A stretch of 9,944 nt of DNA from positions 1 to 9,944 of the forward strand of contig JAVEEO010000511.1 of NCBI GenBank assembly GCA_030840415.1, in the 5' to 3' direction. This document shows, piece after piece, positions 6,011 through 9,944 of this stretch. The translations under genes and the position numbers were made by a program. The DNA is from Pseudonocardiales bacterium (GTDB taxonomy: Bacteria; Actinomycetota; Actinomycetes; Mycobacteriales; Jatrophihabitantaceae). How positions within the stretch are numbered: position 1 is the stretch's first letter; every line of letters starts with the position of its first letter. The notes below the pieces were generated by a model. The model did not search any database, was not told the DNA's origin, and was given only the letters and a program-made list of their open reading frames with translations.

Positions 6011-7294
6011 TCAGTCGAACGGAAGCACCTTGAGGTTGAGCTCGGCCTCGCAGCCGAGTGCGATGTCGACGATCGAAGCCGGGTGGGTCCGGGAGTCGTA
6101 GGGTCCGCGCACCGACAGCAGGCCGATCGGCTCGAAGCCCAGCGGCGCCGACCACACGTGATCGCCCCGCCCGTTGATCGCGTAGTACTCGCGGAAGTGG
6201 GGGTTGCGCAACGCGTCGCCGGCCGAGTTCTCCTCGATGACGCCGGTGCGGTAGATGAACCGGATGCAGGTCGCGACCCGGCCCGGGTGCCGGGCCAGCG
6301 CCATCCGCATCGCGTCCTCGGTGTCACCGAAGGCCGCGGCCAGGAAGATCGCCACCAGGTCGACCGCGTGCACGTCCCGGATGTTGCGGTAGACATGGCC
6401 GCCGCTGATCCGGGTGCTGAACTCCACGAACCGGAATGCGCCGTCGGCGCCGCGGCGCAGTTCGGCGTTGACCAGCGCGGTCTGCAGGTCCAGCGTCTGC
6501 ACCAGCTTCTGCATCAGGCCGTCGACGGTGGCCTCCGCGGCCGCGTCCCCGAACGGCATGACGTAGAGGTCCTCCTCGAAGCACGGCGGGTTCGGCAGGC
6601 TCTTGGTGTTGATGCCGGCCAGCACGAACTTGCCGTCGACCACGGCACCGTCCACGGTGATCTCGTCGCCGGGCAGGTACTCCTCGATCAGAGCCCAGGT
6701 CTCGGGCATTCCGTTGTCGTAGAAGTGCTCGGCTCCGGTGTGGGCGATGTCGCGGATCTCGTCCAGCACGGCGCGGGCCCGGCTGGGGTCGCTGATAAGC
6801 TCGACGTTGGCGCTTCCGGCGCCACGGGTCGGCTTCACCACGAAGGGGGTGCCGACCTGGGCCATCGCCGCGTCGACGTCGGTGTCGTTGCCGATCCGGA
6901 TGGACAGCGGCGTCGGCAGGCCGTGTGCCAGCAGGTGCGCACGCTGCAGTGACTTGTCGCGGGCGATCCGATCGGCCTCGGGCCGGCTCCAGCTCACGCC
7001 GTGGCGGGCGTTGGCCTCCCCCACCGAGACGATGTCCATCTCGTAGAAGGTGACCGCGAAGGGCGCCCCGGTCTCCTGCAGCGCCGTCAGGATCTCCTCG
7101 GTCAACTGGTCGGCCGAGGCACCCGGCGTCAGGATGCGCACCGATGCGTAGCGCGGATCGTCCAGGGTCGACTTCTCGTCGGTGATCAGGTGGATCGCCA
7201 GGCCGGCTTGGAACATCGCCTCGATGTGATCGTTGCGGATCATCAGGTAGTTGCGCAGGACGAGGACCACGGGACGGTTGAGGTAGGACTTCAC
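6011..7294 (-). CDS. ATP-grasp ligase B (carboxylate-amine ligase, BacD/carnosine-synthase-like)
   Basis: This 427-residue cytoplasmic enzyme should activate a carboxylate as an acyl phosphate with ATP and join it to an amine. An N-terminal domain (about 1-105) begins PVVLVLRNYLMIR. The ATP-binding Lys154 and loop FVVKPTRGAGSANVEL (151-166) follow, then hinge residues IEEYLPGDEITVDG (203-216). The metal-binding Glu278 is in NAELRR, and Glu291 is in VEFSTRISGGH. The third metal-site position is Ser293 instead of the usual Asn, and BacD-type ligases, as I recall, also lack Asn there. A C-terminal part of about 120 residues probably shapes the substrate pocket. The GTG at 7294 overlaps the MFS stop as GTGA, with GGAGA 8 nt upstream. 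The frame is open further upstream, but that would overlap the MFS gene. The amide partners are unknown. Confidence 0.86.
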   Translation of the reverse strand: MKSYLNRPVVLVLRNYLMIRNDHIEAMFQAGLAIHLITDEKSTLDDPRYASVRILTPGASADQLTEEILTALQETGAPFAVTFYEMDIVSVGEANARHGVSWSRPEADRIARDKSLQRAHLLAHGLPTPLSIRIGNDTDVDAAMAQVGTPFVVKPTRGAGSANVELISDPSRARAVLDEIRDIAHTGAEHFYDNGMPETWALIEEYLPGDEITVDGAVVDGKFVLAGINTKSLPNPPCFEEDLYVMPFGDAAAEATVDGLMQKLVQTLDLQTALVNAELRRGADGAFRFVEFSTRISGGHVYRNIRDVHAVDLVAIFLAAAFGDTEDAMRMALARHPGRVATCIRFIYRTGVIEENSAGDALRNPHFREYYAINGRGDHVWSAPLGFEPIGLLSVRGPYDSRTHPASIVDIALGCEAELNLKVLPFD

Positions 7295-8538
7295 TGCGAG
7301 ATTCTCCAGACGGTGTAGATGCCGGCTGCCAGGGCAGCGGTCGCGATGGACGTGCCCCACCAGAGCGTGTCGTGGGACAGTGCGAAAATGCTCGTGCCGA
7401 TTGCCGGCCCGAGTGAGAAGCCGAGGCTCTGCGCGGTCGCCAGCAGGCCCTGGTAGCGGGCTTCGGTGCCGGGCGGGGACAACTCCGCCACCGCGGCATT
7501 GGCCACCGGGGCGAAGGCCATCTCACCGGCCGTGAAGGCGATGAACGCGAGGACCACCACCACGGTCAGCGTCAGCACGGCCGCGGCCACCAGGCCGCCG
7601 GCCATCAGCAGCACGCCGGCGACGATGGGCAGCACCCAGGGCAGCCGCCGGGTCACTGCGCTGATCGGCAGCTCGAAGGCGATCACCAGCACGCCGTTCA
7701 GGGCCAGCAACGCACCGTAGAAGGCGGTGGAATAGCCATGGCTGACAAGCTGGAGCGGCAACGTGGACTGGTACTGCGCATAGACCGCCGCCACGCCGAA
7801 CAGCAGCATGCACAGCACCCACGGCGGCAGGTGCCTGGCCGGCGGCGCGGTCGACGGTGTCGAGGCAGCAGCCGGGGGCTGGGCGGCATCGGCGACCCGC
7901 TCGACCAACTCGTCGGCCGCGACCGGATCGGACTCGGGCCGGGCGTGGCGCAGGCCGAGGAAGATGACCAGGGCGCAGGCGGTGTAGGCGACCGCCTCTA
8001 CGGCGAACAGCTCGGTGTAGGACCGGCTCGCCAGCACACCGGCGATCAGCGCGCCGAGGGCCGCGCCGACGTTGAGCGCGAGGCGGAAGAAGGCGAAAGT
8101 CGGCACCCGATCCGCGGGGTCGGTGTTGACGATCAGCAACGCGGAGGCGGCCGGGGTGTAGGACTGGGTGCACAGCGACACCAGGCACACCGCCAGCACG
8201 ATCAGCGAATGTGTCGGTGAGGCAACCAGGATCGAGACCGCGGCGGCCGATGCCAGCATGGACAGCACCAGGGTGGAACGGTGCCCGATCCGGTCGGCGA
8301 GCCAGCCGCCGGCCAGCGATCCCACCATGCCGGCGACGCCGATCGCGACCAGCACCGCCGGCAGCGTCTTGGCGGCGAAGCCCCGGTCGGTGAGGAAGAG
8401 CGTTGCGAAGGTGGCGAAGAACGACCCCGTCCGGCTGACGAAGATGCCGAGGATGAGGATCCGCACCGGGCGGGGGGTGTGCAACACCACCTGCAGAACC
8501 GAGCGCGGTTGCTGCCGGGCCTGGGTGGCAGCCGTCAT
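7291..8538 (-). CDS. Major facilitator superfamily exporter (12 helices, drug:H+ antiporter type)
   Basis: The 415-residue protein shows two six-helix halves separated by a hydrophilic Pro/Ala-rich loop at about residues 197-238. The MFS signature between helices 2 and 3 reads GGWLADRIGHRSTL (77-90). A second-half helix cluster includes LPWVLPIVAGVLLMAGG, and ARYQGLLATAQSLGFSLGPAIG (360-381) matches the antiporter-type motif region. It is probably a proton-driven efflux pump for the product of the operon, giving export and self-protection, as BacE does for bacilysin. The ATG at 8538 overlaps the stop of ATP-grasp ligase A (ATGA), and its own stop overlaps the next gene (GTGA), so translation is likely coupled. 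GAGGT at 8545-8549 lies 6 nt before the ATG. Longer reading of the frame into the upstream ligase is not credible. Confidence 0.92.
   Translation of the reverse strand: MTAATQARQQPRSVLQVVLHTPRPVRILILGIFVSRTGSFFATFATLFLTDRGFAAKTLPAVLVAIGVAGMVGSLAGGWLADRIGHRSTLVLSMLASAAAVSILVASPTHSLIVLAVCLVSLCTQSYTPAASALLIVNTDPADRVPTFAFFRLALNVGAALGALIAGVLASRSYTELFAVEAVAYTACALVIFLGLRHARPESDPVAADELVERVADAAQPPAAASTPSTAPPARHLPPWVLCMLLFGVAAVYAQYQSTLPLQLVSHGYSTAFYGALLALNGVLVIAFELPISAVTRRLPWVLPIVAGVLLMAGGLVAAAVLTLTVVVVLAFIAFTAGEMAFAPVANAAVAELSPPGTEARYQGLLATAQSLGFSLGPAIGTSIFALSHDTLWWGTSIATAALAAGIYTVWRISQ
7303..7307 (-). promoter_or_regulatory. Ribosome binding site of ATP-grasp ligase B (GGAGA)
   Basis: GGAGA lies 8 nt before the GTG at 7294, inside the end of the MFS coding region. 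It decides the start of ligase B: the longer open frame would begin with sequence that only mirrors the MFS gene. Confidence 0.6.
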
Positions 8539-9770
8539 AGACCGACCTCGGTGCGCAAGTCGCTGGAGTCCACGACCACCTCGGCCGCGGCTGCCCGCAG
8601 TGCGGTCAGGCAGGATTCGCGGCTGTCGGCATGGCAGACCAGCGCCGCCATCCGGGACATGTAGCCGCGCGGCGGCAGCAACAGCTCCTCCTCCGGGTGG
8701 CACAGCGCGATGAAGGAGTCCAGCCCCGCCAGCTCACCGGCCGGCTTGGCAAGCCGGATCGAGTGCAGTTGCAGGTCGTGGTCGGGATAGAGGAAGCGGA
8801 TCGCGGCAACGCCCCGATCGGTGCGGCTCAGGTCCGGTGCCACGCCGAGGGCCAGGTCCGCGGCGGCACCGGCAAGGTCGATCCCGTGGGCGAGCAGCCC
8901 GAGGTACGGGATGAGATCGCCACCCTGGCGGGCATTCATCTCGATGATGCGAGCGCCCCGGGAGCTCAGCCGCAACTCGGTGTGCGTGACCACGTCGTCC
9001 AGTCCGGCGACCTCGTGCGCGCGCTGCAGCATCTCGACCGCCTCGGCGGGAAGTGCCAGCTCGGGCCGGGGCGGGACGATGTGGCCGATCTCCTCGAAGT
9101 AGGGCTCCAGGCCGGTCTCCTTCTCGGCCACCACCATCGGCGTCACGACGCCGCCGTGCACCACCGAGTCCACGCTCAGTTCCGGACCGTCGATGTACTC
9201 CTCGATCAGGACGCCGTCGTAGCGCGAGCGGATGGTGCCGACCCGGGCGGTCGCCGCATCGTCGAAGGCCAACTCGAGCTGGTCGGGGCTGCTCACCAGC
9301 CGCACCCCGGCGCTGCCGCCCAGTGCACGCGGCTTGAGGACCACCGGCAGGCCGATCTCGGCGACGACCTCACGGGCCTGCTCGATCGAGTGCGCGACAC
9401 CGAACCGGACCGCTCCGACGTCCTGGCTCTGCAGCAGCGCGCGCAGCTCGCTCTTGTCCTTGACAGCCCTGACCGCGGCAGCCGACGGCCCGGGCAGGCC
9501 GAGCAGTTCGGTCAGCTGGGCCCACAGTTCGACGTAGCGCTCGTCGTAGGTGAGCACCGCGTCCACCGCGCTGGTCCGCAGCCGCTCGAGAGCGGCCGGG
9601 AAGTCGTCCAGGTCCAGAACCACCGAGTCGACGCAGTATGGCGCCTCCCAGGTCGGAGCCGACTTGGCGACCAGCACGATGTCGGCCTTGCGGGCCACCG
9701 AACGCAACGCGTACTCCCGGTAGGCAGCCTCGCCGCTGCCGATGAGCAACAGCCGCTTGCGGGAACTCAT
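8535..9770 (-). CDS. ATP-grasp ligase A (carboxylate-amine ligase, BacD-like)
   Basis: This 411-residue cytoplasmic enzyme is expected to form an amide bond through an acyl phosphate. The N-terminal domain opens with RLLLIGSGEAAYREYAL, a nucleotide-fold start. The ATP-binding core shows Lys146 in VVLKPRALGGSAGVRLV (143-159) and hinge LIEEYIDGPELSVDSVV (188-204). The metal ligands are canonical: Glu265 in HTELRL, and Glu277, Asn279 and Arg281 in IIEMNARQGG. The segment LEPYFEEIGHIVPP (221-234) resembles the substrate-side loop of L-amino-acid ligases and carnosine synthase relatives. A C-terminal domain of about 100 residues follows. The ATG at 9770 overlaps the stop of the upstream gene (ATGA), and no clear Shine-Dalgarno sequence is seen, so coupling is likely. 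Its sequence is clearly different from ligase B. Substrates are unknown. Confidence 0.89.
   Translation of the reverse strand: MSSRKRLLLIGSGEAAYREYALRSVARKADIVLVAKSAPTWEAPYCVDSVVLDLDDFPAALERLRTSAVDAVLTYDERYVELWAQLTELLGLPGPSAAAVRAVKDKSELRALLQSQDVGAVRFGVAHSIEQAREVVAEIGLPVVLKPRALGGSAGVRLVSSPDQLELAFDDAATARVGTIRSRYDGVLIEEYIDGPELSVDSVVHGGVVTPMVVAEKETGLEPYFEEIGHIVPPRPELALPAEAVEMLQRAHEVAGLDDVVTHTELRLSSRGARIIEMNARQGGDLIPYLGLLAHGIDLAGAAADLALGVAPDLSRTDRGVAAIRFLYPDHDLQLHSIRLAKPAGELAGLDSFIALCHPEEELLLPPRGYMSRMAALVCHADSRESCLTALRAAAAEVVVDSSDLRTEVGL
8545..8549 (-). promoter_or_regulatory. Ribosome binding site of the MFS exporter (GAGGT)
   Basis: GAGGT lies 6 nt before the ATG at 8538, within the last codons of ATP-grasp ligase A. 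It fixes the start at the ATG in the ATGA overlap. Confidence 0.55.
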
Positions 9771-9944
9771 GCGCCCGGGTACTGCTCGGCGTCGAGGAAG
9801 GTGGTCACCGCGGTGACGCCATCCTGCGGCGCGATGATGTAGCTGCAGCCGTCCGGCCCGGCGGTCGAGCCGTGGACGGTGTTGGCAGGCAGCTCGATCC
9901 TGGTCCGTGGCGGGCAGTCGCGTCGCTGGACGGCGCCGCCGTCC
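9767..9944 (-). CDS. C-terminal 58 residues of a probable cupin-fold protein (5' part outside window)
   Basis: The frame enters at the window edge and ends at a TGA overlapping the start of ATP-grasp ligase A as ATGA. The visible part includes RDCPPRTRIELPANTVHGS, then PDGCSYIIAPQDGVTAVTTFLDAEQYPGA. The run IELPANTVHGS looks like the cupin motif-2 region (PxGxxHxx), with the His as a possible metal ligand. Cupins in such operons are often isomerases or epimerases (BacB in bacilysin) or metal-dependent oxygenases. With only 58 residues the fold call is tentative, but the coding assignment is firm because of frame, composition and the tight overlap. It is too short and incomplete to name a function. 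Confidence 0.6.
   Translation of the reverse strand, partial: DGGAVQRRDCPPRTRIELPANTVHGSTAGPDGCSYIIAPQDGVTAVTTFLDAEQYPGA

Noticed and set aside
7295..7360. 22-residue N-terminal extension of ATP-grasp ligase B
   Set aside because: It would lie inside the MFS gene. The GTG at 7294 has a GGAGA site 8 nt upstream and the GTGA overlap typical of coupled genes.

Overview
The window is very GC-rich, uses GTG starts freely, and carries TAnnnT boxes 7-8 nt upstream of start codons that lack a Shine-Dalgarno sequence. This is the leaderless-transcript pattern of Actinomycetes. The gene content agrees: a CFP-6-like PH-domain protein and an LppZ-like PQQ-fold lipoprotein stand near a branched-chain amino acid gene. 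From memory, the M. tuberculosis neighbourhood of ilvB1, cfp6 and lppZ looks similar. The genus cannot be resolved from sequence alone. No tRNA, rRNA, insertion sequence, CRISPR array or phage gene was seen.

Left part (1-4857), mostly housekeeping or conserved genes. ilvD (minus strand, missing about its last 15 residues at the window edge) is divergent from a small two-helix PH-domain protein across a 33-bp gap. Convergent to that is a D-2-hydroxyacid dehydrogenase with an intact Arg/Glu/His triad. Divergent from the dehydrogenase is a lipoprotein with a glucose/sorbosone dehydrogenase-type beta-propeller whose usual catalytic His motif looks degraded. Convergent to that is a small PNPOx-like split-barrel flavin or F420 protein. 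Short inverted repeats sit in both convergent gaps.

Right part (4967-9944), all minus strand, reads as one operon. In transcription order it holds the tail of a probable cupin protein (upstream end outside the window), ATP-grasp ligase A, a 12-helix MFS exporter, ATP-grasp ligase B, and after a 54-bp gap a membrane di-iron desaturase/hydroxylase of the fatty-acid-desaturase fold. The first three junctions are 4-nt ATGA or GTGA stop/start overlaps. Cupin, ATP-grasp ligase and MFS exporter together recall bacilysin-type dipeptide clusters (BacB/BacD/BacE). A desaturase-fold enzyme acting on a small amino-acid product has a precedent in RtxC of rhizobitoxine biosynthesis.

The working hypothesis is a small non-NRPS biosynthetic operon. 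Two amide-forming ligases would assemble a short peptide or acyl-amino acid, the desaturase would install an alkene or hydroxyl, and the MFS protein would export the product and protect the host. The product and the substrate order are not determinable from the sequence.
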